Positions 56,157 through 64,000 of a stretch of DNA of 64,000 nucleotides are shown here, one piece after another. A program made the position numbers and the translations under genes. How positions within the stretch are numbered: position 1 is the stretch's first letter; each line of letters starts with the position of its first letter. This stretch comes from Jongsikchunia kroppenstedtii DSM 45133 (GTDB lineage: Bacteria > Actinomycetota > Actinomycetes > Mycobacteriales > Mycobacteriaceae), in contig NZ_AQYG01000051.1 in the NCBI RefSeq assembly GCF_000380485.1, positions 186,001 through 250,000 of the forward strand, read 5' to 3'. Below the pieces are notes generated by a model. It saw only the letters and a list, made by a program, of their open reading frames with translations. It was not told the origin of the DNA and searched no databases.

Positions 56157-59100
56157 TCACTGCCAGTCGCGCGACCTGCTGCTCACCTTCAGGTCGAGCA
56201 GCTGCAGATGCTCGGCCACCACCGACACCGCTCCGGTGGCGTTCTGCAGCCTGCCGCGAATCACCAGGGCGCGAGCCCCGGACGCAACCTTGCGATACCT
56301 CGCCCACAGCCCCCGCGAACACACCACGTTCACCATGCCCGTCTCGTCCTCGAGATTGATGAAAGTGATGCCCGACGCCGTGGCCGGCCGCTGTCGGTGA
56401 GTCACCGCGCCGGCCACCAGTACCCGCGCTCCATCGTTCTCGTCCAAAAGCTTTCCCGCCGGCACCACGCCCATCGCATCGAGGCGGTCGCGGAGAAACT
56501 CTGTCGGATACTTCGTCGGGGTGACGCCGGTGGCCCACACATCGGCGGCCGCCTCTTCGATCCCGTCCATCCCCGGCAACATCGGTGCGGTGGAGCCCGT
56601 CTGCAACGGCAGTCGGTCGGCGCGTTCGGCCGCCGCAGCACCCGCATCCCACAGCGCCCGGTGACGATTCTTGTCGAAACACCCCAAAGCGCCTGCGGTG
56701 GCCAGCGATTCGAGCTGCTTCGCCCTCATCTCGGTACGGCGCGACAGGTCGGCAGCATCCGCGAAAGGTCCGTCGGCATCGCGGGCGGCCACGATCTTCT
56801 CCGCCAACTCCTGCCCAATGTTTCGCACCGTCGCCAGCCCCAGCCGGACCTCCATGCCCCCGTTCTCCAGATTTGCATGCGGCAGCGAGGCATTCACGTC
56901 CGGGCCGCGAACAATTACGCCATGCCGGCGGGCATCAGCGACCAATGACTGCGGCGAGTAGAACCCCATCGGCTGGGCCCGCAGCAGTGCGGCACAGAAC
57001 GCGGCCGGGTGGTACAGCTTGAACCACGCCGAGTAGAAGACCAGCGACGCGAAGCTGTGCGCGTGACTCTCCGGGAACCCGAAATTGGCGAAGGCCTTGA
57101 GCTTCTCGAAGATTCGATCGGCCAGCTCTTTGTCTATTCCGTGCCGCTCATACGCGCCGTCCTGGAACAGCTTCCTCAGCTCCTCCATCCGATCCTTCGA
57201 TCTCTTGGAACCCATCGCCCTCCGCAAGGCGTCGGCCTGGGGTGGCGTGAATCCAGCAACGTCTTGCGCCAGCTGCATCAACTGCTCCTGAAACAGCGGC
57301 ACTCCCAGCGTCTTTTTCAGGGCACGCTTCATCGAAGAATGGTCATAGGCGACCTTTTCATCGCCACTCTTGCGACGGATGAAGGGATGCACCGAGCCGC
57401 CCTGGATGGGACCTGGACGAATAATCGCCACCTCGATCACGAGGTCGGTGAACTTGTCCGGCCGCAATCGCGGCAGCGTCCCCATCTGCGCCCGGGACTC
57501 GATCTGGAAGACGCCCACCGTGTCGGCCTTGCAGATCATGTCGTAGACCTCGGGATTCGACAGATCCAGCTTCGCCAGGTCGACGTCGATCCCCTTGTGC
57601 TCCTTCACCAGGTCGAGCATGTAGTGCAGTGCCGACAGCATGCCTAGCCCGAGCAGGTCGAACTTGACGAGGTTGATCGCCGCACAGTCGTCCTTGTCCC
57701 ATTGCAGAACACTGCGATTCGGCATCCGCGCCCACTCCGTCGGGCACACCTCATCGATCGGACCGTCACAGATCACCATGCCGCCGGAGTGAATGCCGAG
57801 ATGCCGCGGCAGATTGGTCAGCTGTTCCGCCAGCTCGACAACGGCCTTCGGTATGCCGTCGGTATCTGCATCGTCACCCTTGACTCCGTACCACCGACTG
57901 ACCTGTTTGCTCCAAGCATCCTGCTGACCGATCGAATACCCCAGTGCCCGTGCGGCATCCCGCACCGCAGAACGCCCCCGGTAGGTGATCACATTGGCGA
58001 CCTGGGCCGCATACCTGCGGCCATACTTGTTGTAGACGTGCTGAATCGCCTCCTCACGACGATCCGATTCGATGTCGACGTCGATATCCGGCGGTCCATC
58101 CCGCTCGATCGACAGAAACCGCTCGAACAGCAGATCGTTCTTGATCGGGTCCACATTGGTGATCTTGAGCGCGTAACAAACGGCCGAGTTCGCCGCGCTT
58201 CCCCGACCCTGGCACAGGATGTCGCTGTCGCGGCAGAACTTGACGATGTCATGCACGATCAGGAAGTAGCCCGGGAAATTCAGGTCCTCGATGACCTGCA
58301 GTTCATGCTCGATCTGTTCGTAGGCCTTCGCATTACCCGCCGGCGGGCCATAACGCTCGCCGGCACCCCGCATGGTCAGTTTCCGCAGCCAACTGTTCTC
58401 GTCATGATCATCCGGGACGTCGTGCGGGGGTAGCTCCGGTGCCACTAGATCCAATTCAAAAGCGAGATCCTGCGCCACATGTACGGCGTTGTCGATCGCC
58501 TCGGGATGCGCGGCAAGCAGCTTCGCCATCTCATCGCCACTGCGTAGATGCGCACCACCCAGCGGCGCCAGCCACCCCTCGATCTCGTCCATCGTCCGTC
58601 GCGCCCGGATTGCCGCCATCACCATCGCGAGCCTACGTCTCTCCGGAACTGCGAAATGCGCTCCCGTGGTTCCGATGATCGGGACCCGATGTGCTGCAGC
58701 CAGATCCGCCAATGCAGCATTGCGCTCGTCGTCGCCGGCGACAACGGGCGCAGTCAGCTCGACGGCCACATTGTCGCGCCCGAAATAATCGATCAGCCGG
58801 CCCAGCTCGTGATCGGCCGCTCTGGCGCCATCCTTGGCAAGGGCTTGACGCACAGCACCTTTGCGACATCCGGTGAGGATCATCCATTGATCACGCCCGA
58901 CGTCGGCAAGCTTGTCGATGTCGTGTCGTAGCAACCCTTTCTCGCCCGCCTCCATATGCGCGGCCGAGACCTGAGCGGACAACCGCCGATATCCGTCGAC
59001 GTGACGGGCAAGCACCAGCAGATGCGCGCCCTCGGGATCGGGAATTCCGGTGCGGGGAGCATCGTGCCGCAGCGTCAACTCGGAGCCATAGACCGTCGGC

Positions 59101-59456
59101 AGCCCCAAATCCTTTGCCGCCTGGAAGAATTGGACAACCCCGTACATGCCGTCATGGTCGGTGAGCGCCAGGGCCTTGAGATCCAGCCGGTAGGCCTCTT
59201 CAGCCATCTCGTCCGGTGACGACGCGCCGTCCAGAAAGCTATAGGAACTGTGCGCATGCAGTTCGGCATACGGCACCGTCGACGGCACCGGCTTGACATC
59301 CTTGTTCGCCCGATAGTCGCCGCGATGCCGCGTCCACGCCGGACTGTCGTTGCCATCCCCCGGCACGCCGTCGCCGGTGCGCCCACCGACCGCCGGCCGG
59401 CCAGACAAGATCCGTTCCAGTTCTCCCCACGTACGCGGCCCCGTGTTCCAGCCCAT
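56157..59456 (-). CDS. dnaE2: Error-prone DNA polymerase DnaE2 (ImuC)
   Basis: C-family polymerase alpha paralogue used for damage-induced mutagenesis and lesion bypass, 1099 aa. N-terminal PHP domain ('AELHAHSSYSFLDGASS', 'LALTDHDGMYGVVQFF'), palm catalytic aspartates in 'PPDIDVDIESDRREE', 'CQGRGSAANSAVCYALK' and a C-terminal OB-fold ('GAVTHRQRPATASGITFINL'). The frame is open to 59534, but the SOS box lies inside that stretch, so ATG 59456 is chosen. Its usual partners imuA' and imuB are not in the window. Confidence 0.94.
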   Translation of the reverse strand: MGWNTGPRTWGELERILSGRPAVGGRTGDGVPGDGNDSPAWTRHRGDYRANKDVKPVPSTVPYAELHAHSSYSFLDGASSPDEMAEEAYRLDLKALALTDHDGMYGVVQFFQAAKDLGLPTVYGSELTLRHDAPRTGIPDPEGAHLLVLARHVDGYRRLSAQVSAAHMEAGEKGLLRHDIDKLADVGRDQWMILTGCRKGAVRQALAKDGARAADHELGRLIDYFGRDNVAVELTAPVVAGDDERNAALADLAAAHRVPIIGTTGAHFAVPERRRLAMVMAAIRARRTMDEIEGWLAPLGGAHLRSGDEMAKLLAAHPEAIDNAVHVAQDLAFELDLVAPELPPHDVPDDHDENSWLRKLTMRGAGERYGPPAGNAKAYEQIEHELQVIEDLNFPGYFLIVHDIVKFCRDSDILCQGRGSAANSAVCYALKITNVDPIKNDLLFERFLSIERDGPPDIDVDIESDRREEAIQHVYNKYGRRYAAQVANVITYRGRSAVRDAARALGYSIGQQDAWSKQVSRWYGVKGDDADTDGIPKAVVELAEQLTNLPRHLGIHSGGMVICDGPIDEVCPTEWARMPNRSVLQWDKDDCAAINLVKFDLLGLGMLSALHYMLDLVKEHKGIDVDLAKLDLSNPEVYDMICKADTVGVFQIESRAQMGTLPRLRPDKFTDLVIEVAIIRPGPIQGGSVHPFIRRKSGDEKVAYDHSSMKRALKKTLGVPLFQEQLMQLAQDVAGFTPPQADALRRAMGSKRSKDRMEELRKLFQDGAYERHGIDKELADRIFEKLKAFANFGFPESHAHSFASLVFYSAWFKLYHPAAFCAALLRAQPMGFYSPQSLVADARRHGVIVRGPDVNASLPHANLENGGMEVRLGLATVRNIGQELAEKIVAARDADGPFADAADLSRRTEMRAKQLESLATAGALGCFDKNRHRALWDAGAAAAERADRLPLQTGSTAPMLPGMDGIEEAAADVWATGVTPTKYPTEFLRDRLDAMGVVPAGKLLDENDGARVLVAGAVTHRQRPATASGITFINLEDETGMVNVVCSRGLWARYRKVASGARALVIRGRLQNATGAVSVVAEHLQLLDLKVSSRSRDWQ

Positions 59457-59468
59457 CCACCCATTGTA

Positions 59469-59484
59469 TCGAACGTATGTTCTA
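59469..59484. promoter_or_regulatory. LexA (SOS) box of dnaE2
   Basis: TCGAACGTATGTTCTA matches 11 of 12 conserved bases of the mycobacterial/Gram-positive SOS box TCGAAC-N4-GTTCGA and ends 13 nt before the dnaE2 start, so LexA binding should block its transcription until DNA damage. Confidence 0.85.
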
Positions 59485-59611
59485 TGCGCGGAATTGTCAT
59501 CGCGCTTCACCCCGAGGTGCCTTACGCACTTCAAAGTGCCTTCTTCACGTCGGCGGATCGCGCGCCAATCATGGGTCTGGTCAGCACAAACCAGGTGAAG
59601 AGGGATGAGCT

Positions 59612-59800
59612 ATGAGCACCACTACCTTCCGGGCAGCCGTCGTCCGTATCCCGAGCGGGCCCGACTCGATCGAGATCATCGACGTTCCCGTCGTCCAGCC
59701 CGGCCCTGGAGAGGTTCTTGTCGCGGTCGCCGCCGCGCCGGTCAACCCCACCGACCTCGGCCGCTCCTTCCGTGCGTTCTGCGTTCAGATCACACGGTAA
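59612..59800 (+). pseudogene. Truncated quinone oxidoreductase/zinc-type dehydrogenase N-terminus
   Basis: Only 62 aa remain of a protein family of about 320 aa. 'FRAAVVRIPSGPDSIEIIDV' and 'GEVLVAVAAAPVNPTDLGRS' are the start of the GroES-like domain of MDR quinone oxidoreductases; after that the reading runs into unrelated residues and a stop. The catalytic domain and cofactor fold are missing and cannot be found downstream, where a convergent gene begins. A good ribosome site (AGAGGG) is still present, so it may be expressed as a fragment. Most likely it was cut by a deletion or by insertion of the next gene. Confidence 0.7.
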
Positions 59801-60332
59801 GCAGCGCGCCGCCCGGCGTGAGAATTCCGAAGTACTCGGGGGCAGCAGGAATCAATCCGGTCCAGCTGGGCACCCTCCCCCACACGACGAGAGCGACCGG
59901 CCCTGGTCCAGTAGGAAGCGTTGTCGCCCAATCCCAATAGTTGCCGCCAAGATCGGGGCGAGCGAGTTTGTCGGGGAATCCACTGATCCCCGATCCTCCT
60001 GTGGACAGATTCACCCAACCCACGGACAACCCCGACGCGCTCGAGTTCCATCGCTGGATCACCGTGACATTCTTTGTGTCGTGGTTGATCACGGCATCAA
60101 CGGTGCTGCCGGGGAAACCACCGTTCGGATGAGTGATATTGACGACCTGCCCGGTGGCTGCCGGTGTCGCGCGGAGCGTCTGCGACGCCACGCCGGCCGG
60201 TACTCCGGCCGCAACGAGTGCCGCCTCGACATCAGGTTTAGGCGCTGCCTGCGCGGTCCCCGCCCCTACGAAGCAGCCGAGCATCATGCCCACCAGCGCG
60301 ATCAATATTCCGAATTTCCGCATAACCACCAT
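59790..60332 (-). CDS. Small secreted hypothetical protein
   Basis: Protein of 180 aa with a typical Sec signal peptide: 'MRKFGILIALVGMMLGCFVG', then 'AGTAQA' and cleavage before 'APKPD'. The mature part has no clear motif; the C-terminal 'GPVALVVWGRVPSWTGLIP' suggests a compact beta-rich domain. ATG 60332 or 60323 fits; the longer frame to 60539 lacks support. The gene overlaps the truncated dehydrogenase by 11 nt, so it may be part of the rearrangement. I do not recognise the family. Confidence 0.7.
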   Translation of the reverse strand: MVVMRKFGILIALVGMMLGCFVGAGTAQAAPKPDVEAALVAAGVPAGVASQTLRATPAATGQVVNITHPNGGFPGSTVDAVINHDTKNVTVIQRWNSSASGLSVGWVNLSTGGSGISGFPDKLARPDLGGNYWDWATTLPTGPGPVALVVWGRVPSWTGLIPAAPEYFGILTPGGALLTV

Positions 60333-60680
60333 GGTGCAGGCAACCGCATCCACAGGAGACCCACAGACAAGAAGGATGCCAATTTGTTTTCCAAGCCTTA
60401 CTAATCTGTTGCCGCCACGGCCCGCTCGCTCCAGTCGACTAATGCCATGCACACAACGCCACGATGTTCGACCGACATGGCACGTCGGAAACTGCTCGGA
60501 AACTGCACGGTGACCGCGATCGCCAACGCCCGGCGCCAAGTGGATCTGGGCGCCATGACGCCAGCACAGCGCGCGGAGCGTCAGCCGAACGGCTGAACTT
60601 TCGCCAATCCGCCGATACCGGCGAATTCGCCATTAAAGTGAGCACTCGATTCAACGGACCTATTCGAAGGGACCATCCCG
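60333..60680. other. 348-nt gene-free region
   Basis: No convincing gene or strong hairpin seen. The stretch near 60360-60400 is AT-rich and could hold the promoter of the minus-strand secreted protein. A 39-codon frame at 60476 has no family resemblance and is left out. Confidence 0.5.
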
Positions 60681-61031
60681 ATGGCCACCTGGCAGCCCAC
60701 TCGTGCAGTGGCACTCCGTATCGCAACACTCGCGCTCGCCGGTGGCGTCGCGGTCGGCCTCGCCGGCTGTTCGACCGAGAGCAAGGTCGAGGTGACCAAG
60801 ACCAACCTGGCTAATACCCTGAAGACACAGATAAATCAGAACGGCACAGCGGCCAACCAGGTGAAATGCAAGGACGCGCTGGACGGCAAGGTCGGCGCCA
60901 CCCAAGTGTGCGCGGTCAAGGTAAACGGACAGTGGTACACCGCAAACATCACCGCGACATCCATCGACGGCAAAGAAGTGAACTTCAACTACAAGGTCGA
61001 CCCGCAGCCGACGACCGCGCCGACGTACTGA
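60681..61031 (+). CDS. DUF4333-family lipoprotein
   Basis: Small exported protein of 116 aa. A hydrophobic segment ends in the lipobox LAGC (Cys30), so it should be lipid-anchored on the outer face of the membrane. The mature domain resembles DUF4333, with two Cys ('VKCKDAL', 'TQVCAVKV') likely forming a disulfide. Function unknown. AGGGAC lies before the ATG. It is a single gene 40 nt before the PLP enzyme. Confidence 0.75.
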   Translation: MATWQPTRAVALRIATLALAGGVAVGLAGCSTESKVEVTKTNLANTLKTQINQNGTAANQVKCKDALDGKVGATQVCAVKVNGQWYTANITATSIDGKEVNFNYKVDPQPTTAPTY

Positions 61032-61071
61032 CGCCGTCCCTCACCCACGTGCAGGCGACTAGTTTGATCGG

Positions 61072-62148
61072 GTGACCCTTCGCCCGCTCGACGCCATCGA
61101 CACGCCATTTCTGTGCGTCGATCCGGCGATCCTCGACCGCAATATCGCGAAGCGGGCGGAACATGCTCGCTCCACCGGCCTCGCGTTGCGGCCGCACGCG
61201 AAGACGCACAAGTGCCTGGAGATCGCGCGACGCCAGATCGACAGTGGCGCAACCGGACTCACCGTCGCCACGATCGGCGAGGCGGAGGTGTTCGGCGACG
61301 CCGGCTTCGACGACCTGTTCATCGCGTACCCGCTGTGGCTCACCGACTCCAAGTCACGGCGGCTGCGGTCGATCGCCGACCGCGCCCGGCTGACGCTCGC
61401 GATCGATTCGGTCGACGGCGCCCGGCGCCTGTTCGACGGACTCGGCGCCGCCGCGAGTGCGGTCGACGTGCTCGTCGAAATCGATTCCGGACATCATCGG
61501 ACCGGCGTCGCCCCGGCCGATGCCGGACCGGTGGCCCGCGCCGCCGCCGATGCCGGACTGCGGGTCACCGGCGTCTTCACCTTCCCGGGCCACGGCTACT
61601 CCCCCGGCGATCGTGTCGCCGCCGCGATTGGCGAGAGCACGGCGATCGCGTGCGCGACCGACGAATTACGCAGCGTAGGAATCGAACCCGTCGTCCGCAG
61701 CGGCGGATCGACGCCCACGGTGGCCGCCGCGGACGCCGGCGTGCTCACCGAGATCCGGCCCGGCGTCTACCCGTTCAACGATGCCCAGCAGATCGAGTTG
61801 GGCAGTTGCGACTTCGATGACGTCGCCCTGACCGCGATCGGCACCGTGGTCCATCGCCGGGACAGGGTCGCGATCCTCGACGCCGGCAGCAAGATCCTCG
61901 GTGCCGACAAGGCTGCCTGGGCAACTGGGTTCGGCCGGATCGCCAACGATCCGCACGCCCGAGTGACCGCCCTCTCCGAGCATCATGCGACCGTCGAGTT
62001 CGCCGGCTCGGCACCGGATCTGGGCACGCGCGTCTGCGTCATTCCGAATCATGTCTGCAACGCCGTCAACCTGGTCGACGAGTTGGTCGTGGATGCCGAC
62101 GATGGCCCCGTCAGGTGGACGGTCGCGGCCCGGGGAGCGAACGCATGA
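61072..62148 (+). CDS. D-threonine aldolase/alanine-racemase-fold PLP enzyme
   Basis: PLP-dependent enzyme of 358 aa in the DSD1/D-threonine aldolase family, which cleaves or dehydrates D-hydroxy amino acids. N-terminal 'IDTPFLCVDPAILDRNI', PLP-lysine segment 'LRPHAKTHKCLEIARRQ' (Lys44), and a metal-binding 'IPNHVCNAVNLVDEL' (His and Cys) near the C-terminus. The GTG start lies just after the DUF4333 gene, and the stop overlaps the serpin start (ATGA at 62145-62148). The natural substrate is not certain. Confidence 0.85.
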   Translation: MTLRPLDAIDTPFLCVDPAILDRNIAKRAEHARSTGLALRPHAKTHKCLEIARRQIDSGATGLTVATIGEAEVFGDAGFDDLFIAYPLWLTDSKSRRLRSIADRARLTLAIDSVDGARRLFDGLGAAASAVDVLVEIDSGHHRTGVAPADAGPVARAAADAGLRVTGVFTFPGHGYSPGDRVAAAIGESTAIACATDELRSVGIEPVVRSGGSTPTVAAADAGVLTEIRPGVYPFNDAQQIELGSCDFDDVALTAIGTVVHRRDRVAILDAGSKILGADKAAWATGFGRIANDPHARVTALSEHHATVEFAGSAPDLGTRVCVIPNHVCNAVNLVDELVVDADDGPVRWTVAARGANA

Positions 62149-63410
62149 CGGTCCGGCGATGGGGGATCGTCGCGATGGCACTGCTGTTGCTGGCGGGATG
62201 CTCCACGTCGACCTCGACCCCGACGTCGGTGGCCCTCAGCAAGGCGCCGAAGGTTCAGTTCGACGAGGTCGGCATCGACCAGGTGCGCGACGGAGTTCCG
62301 GCGGTGGTGGCCGCGACGACCCGGCTGGGTCTGGCCCTCGCCCCGGACGCTGCGGCATCGAATGCGCTTGTCGCACCGTGGAGTACGGCGACGCTGCTGG
62401 CGATGCTCCGAACCGGCGCGAGCGGCGTGACCGCTGCCCAGCTGGATCGGCTGCTCGGCGGCGCTTCGACGGAGACGGTGACGGCATTGATCGGCCAGGT
62501 CCAGCAGGTCGACGGCGACCCGGGGACGGTCACCGTCGATGCCCCACCGCAGACCCCGGTGTACCACCAGGGTGTCGGGCTCTTCATTCGCAAGTCCATT
62601 CCGGTCGAACAGGACTTCCTGCGTCATCTCGGCACCGACTTCGGGACCGGCTACTACCCCGTCGACTTCTCCGGAAACGACCCCCTGGCCGGAGTCAGCG
62701 AATGGCTGTCGGTCAACACCGGATCGGATTCCGCGCGGGCCCCGGCCGACATCGCGGCGCCGACGAGTTCGATGACGGCGATGACCAGCGCTTTCCTCTC
62801 CGCGGCATGGGCCAGTCCGTTCGCCGACCAATCCACGGGGACCGGGGCTTTCACCACCGGCGACGGCGCGGCGCTGACCGTGCCGTTCATGTCCGGCATG
62901 CCGGCGGCGCAGTCGGCCCGCGGCGCGGGCTGGGCGGCGGTACGGCTACCGTTCGGCCCCGGCCTCGCGATGAACATCCTGCTGCCCGACCCGGCCGTAC
63001 CCGCGTCGGCCATCACCTCCGACGCACTGCTCGACGCCGACGCGGCGCTGCGATCGGCGCCCAGCCAGTCCACCCCGGTCACCCTGCCGCGCTGGAGCTT
63101 TCACGGGTCGGCCGATATCGCCGGCGCCCTCGCCCGGCTGGGTGCGACTGCTGCGGTGTCGCAGTCGGCCGACTTCGCCGCGATCGGCCCGGGTGCCCAT
63201 CTGTCCGCAGCCGTCGCCCGGAGCGCGATCACGATCGGCGAACGCGGGACCGTGGCAGCGTCCACCGATTCGCGGGCGATCGCCCCGCTGCCGCCGTCAC
63301 CGGCTAACGGATTCGTGGCCGATCGGCCGTTCGTCTACGAGATAGTCGACACCGCAACAGGTTTACCGTTGTACTACGGCAGAGTGTCGAACCCAGGAGT
63401 GGAGCAATGA
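62145..63410 (+). CDS. Serpin-family lipoprotein (protease inhibitor)
   Basis: Protein of 421 aa. The signal ends in the lipobox LAGC (Cys19), so the protein is anchored on the cell surface. The rest fits the serpin fold: 'NALVAPWSTATLLAMLRTGA', the shutter/breach region 'WLSVNTG', the hinge 'ITIGERGTVAAST' before a reactive loop, and the C-terminal 'FVADRPFVYEIVDTATGLPL'. Serpins trap serine or cysteine proteases; the target cannot be read, and the reactive-site bond is not certain. It is coupled to the PLP enzyme and DUF1697 genes by ATGA overlaps. Confidence 0.82.
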   Translation: MTVRRWGIVAMALLLLAGCSTSTSTPTSVALSKAPKVQFDEVGIDQVRDGVPAVVAATTRLGLALAPDAAASNALVAPWSTATLLAMLRTGASGVTAAQLDRLLGGASTETVTALIGQVQQVDGDPGTVTVDAPPQTPVYHQGVGLFIRKSIPVEQDFLRHLGTDFGTGYYPVDFSGNDPLAGVSEWLSVNTGSDSARAPADIAAPTSSMTAMTSAFLSAAWASPFADQSTGTGAFTTGDGAALTVPFMSGMPAAQSARGAGWAAVRLPFGPGLAMNILLPDPAVPASAITSDALLDADAALRSAPSQSTPVTLPRWSFHGSADIAGALARLGATAAVSQSADFAAIGPGAHLSAAVARSAITIGERGTVAASTDSRAIAPLPPSPANGFVADRPFVYEIVDTATGLPLYYGRVSNPGVEQ

Positions 63411-63937
63411 CCCGATACGTAGGACTGCTGCGCGGCATCAACGTCGGCGGTGTCCGCATCAAGATGGCCGACCTGCGCGACTCGATGACCGCGCTCGGCT
63501 ACTCCGATGTGAAGACCGTGCTGGCGAGCGGCAACATCGTCTTCGAGTCCCGCAAGAAGGCCGCGACAGTGACAACCGAGCTCGAATCCGCGCTCGGCGA
63601 GCGATTCGGTTACGGGGCACGAGTTCTGATCGTCACCACCGAACAGTTGCAGTCGGTCGTCGACGCCTATCCGTTCGCCGCGCGCGACGGCTGGCATTCG
63701 TACGTCATCTTCTGTTCCGAGGACGCGTTGGTGGGCCAACTGCTCGACAAGGGCGACGACCTGGACCCGACGCAGGAGCAGATCGCCGGGGGTGACTCGG
63801 TGGTGTACTGGCAAGTGGAGCGCGGTCAGACGCTCGACAGCGGCTTCGGCAAGGCGACGGGCAAGGTGATCCCGAAGCGACCCGACAGCCCGTTCGTCAC
63901 CAACCGGAACCTGAACACGCTGCACAAGCTGCTCTGA
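63407..63937 (+). CDS. DUF1697-family protein
   Basis: Cytosolic protein of 176 aa with the DUF1697 signatures 'YVGLLRGINVGGVRIKMADL' and 'VKTVLASGNIVFES'. Members are widespread but of unknown function. The start overlaps the serpin stop (ATGA at 63407-63410), so it ends a three-gene translationally coupled operon with the PLP enzyme and the serpin. Confidence 0.85.
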   Translation: MTRYVGLLRGINVGGVRIKMADLRDSMTALGYSDVKTVLASGNIVFESRKKAATVTTELESALGERFGYGARVLIVTTEQLQSVVDAYPFAARDGWHSYVIFCSEDALVGQLLDKGDDLDPTQEQIAGGDSVVYWQVERGQTLDSGFGKATGKVIPKRPDSPFVTNRNLNTLHKLL

Positions 63938-63960
63938 GCCGGCAGACCGTGACGAACCGT

Positions 63961-64000
63961 TCAGCGATACGCCGAGTGGCCGGTCAGCGCCTGGCCGATG
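63961..64000 (-). CDS. C-terminal end of an unidentified minus-strand gene (partial)
   Basis: The last 40 nt of the window read on the minus strand as '...IGQALTGHSAYR' and a stop at 63961-63963. This is open and has coding-like composition, but only 12 residues are visible, so the product cannot be named. Confidence 0.3.
   Translation of the reverse strand, partial: IGQALTGHSAYR

Noticed and set aside
59457-59534. Longer N-terminus of DnaE2
   Set aside because: It would contain the SOS box, and the extra residues do not resemble the family.
60476-60595. 39-codon frame MARRKLLGN...
   Set aside because: Too short, no ribosome site, no family resemblance.

Overview
The window is high-GC DNA with dense, often overlapping genes and many GTG starts, as in actinobacteria. 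Gene order points to the order Mycobacteriales, most likely a Gordonia-like genus. From memory, long stretches follow the Mycobacterium tuberculosis order Rv3303c-Rv3319 (lpdA, gamma-glutamylcyclotransferase, amiA1/amiB1, deoD, pmmB, upp, Rv3311, add, deoA, cdd, sdhCDAB) and then parts of Rv3330-Rv3370c (dacB1, YihY protein, trpS, icd, metC, metA, Rv3355c-folD, spoU/trmL, dnaE2). No rRNA, tRNA, CRISPR array or transposase is visible.

Layout. 0-5.2 kb: a complete dipeptide/oligopeptide-type ABC importer (binding lipoprotein, two permeases, fused double ATPase). 5.2-8.8 kb: a zinc alcohol dehydrogenase, then a MarR regulator coupled to a DHA2 efflux pump. 8.9-16 kb: a PAP2-type membrane protein, LpdA, a gamma-glutamylcyclotransferase, two M20 amidohydrolases and a crotonase. 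15.3-20.1 kb: a forward, translationally linked run of purine nucleoside phosphorylase, PmmB, a threonine-rich membrane-anchored protein, a lone ABC ATPase and an FAD oxidoreductase. 20-28.7 kb: accessory DNA with a DUF222/HNH nuclease, then an island of XRE regulator, type III-like restriction (Res) and modification (Mod) subunits, and a DUF433/PIN-like pair. The island lies between two copies of a TTCCGCGGAA palindrome. 28.7-35.7 kb: methyltransferase, upp, an EspC-like/NlpC-P60 pair, an Rv3311-like acidic protein, and the nucleoside salvage genes add, deoA and cdd. 35.8-39.4 kb: succinate dehydrogenase sdhCDAB behind a DtxR/IdeR-like box and closed by a perfect 19-bp stem.

39.5-49.5 kb: a secreted protein, an alpha/beta hydrolase, a second MarR/DHA2 pair with a tandem operator, DacB, a YihY membrane protein, TrpS, exonuclease III, a barstar-like protein and NADP-isocitrate dehydrogenase. 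49.7-52.5 kb: a SAM-IV riboswitch controlling metY-metX, which turn homoserine into homocysteine. 52.5-59.5 kb: DUF3017-folD, trmL, a second DUF222/HNH protein and SOS-controlled dnaE2. 59.6-64 kb: a truncated quinone-oxidoreductase remnant, small exported proteins, a D-threonine aldolase-like PLP enzyme, a serpin lipoprotein and a DUF1697 protein.

Themes: salvage of purines and pyrimidines (deoD, pmmB, upp, add, deoA, cdd) makes ribose or deoxyribose phosphates and bases; sdh and icd feed the TCA cycle; metY/metX and folD serve methionine and one-carbon metabolism. The most interesting accessory part is the palindrome-bounded restriction-modification/toxin-antitoxin-like island at 21.4-28.7 kb, whose regulator faces a perfect 14-bp palindrome just before res.
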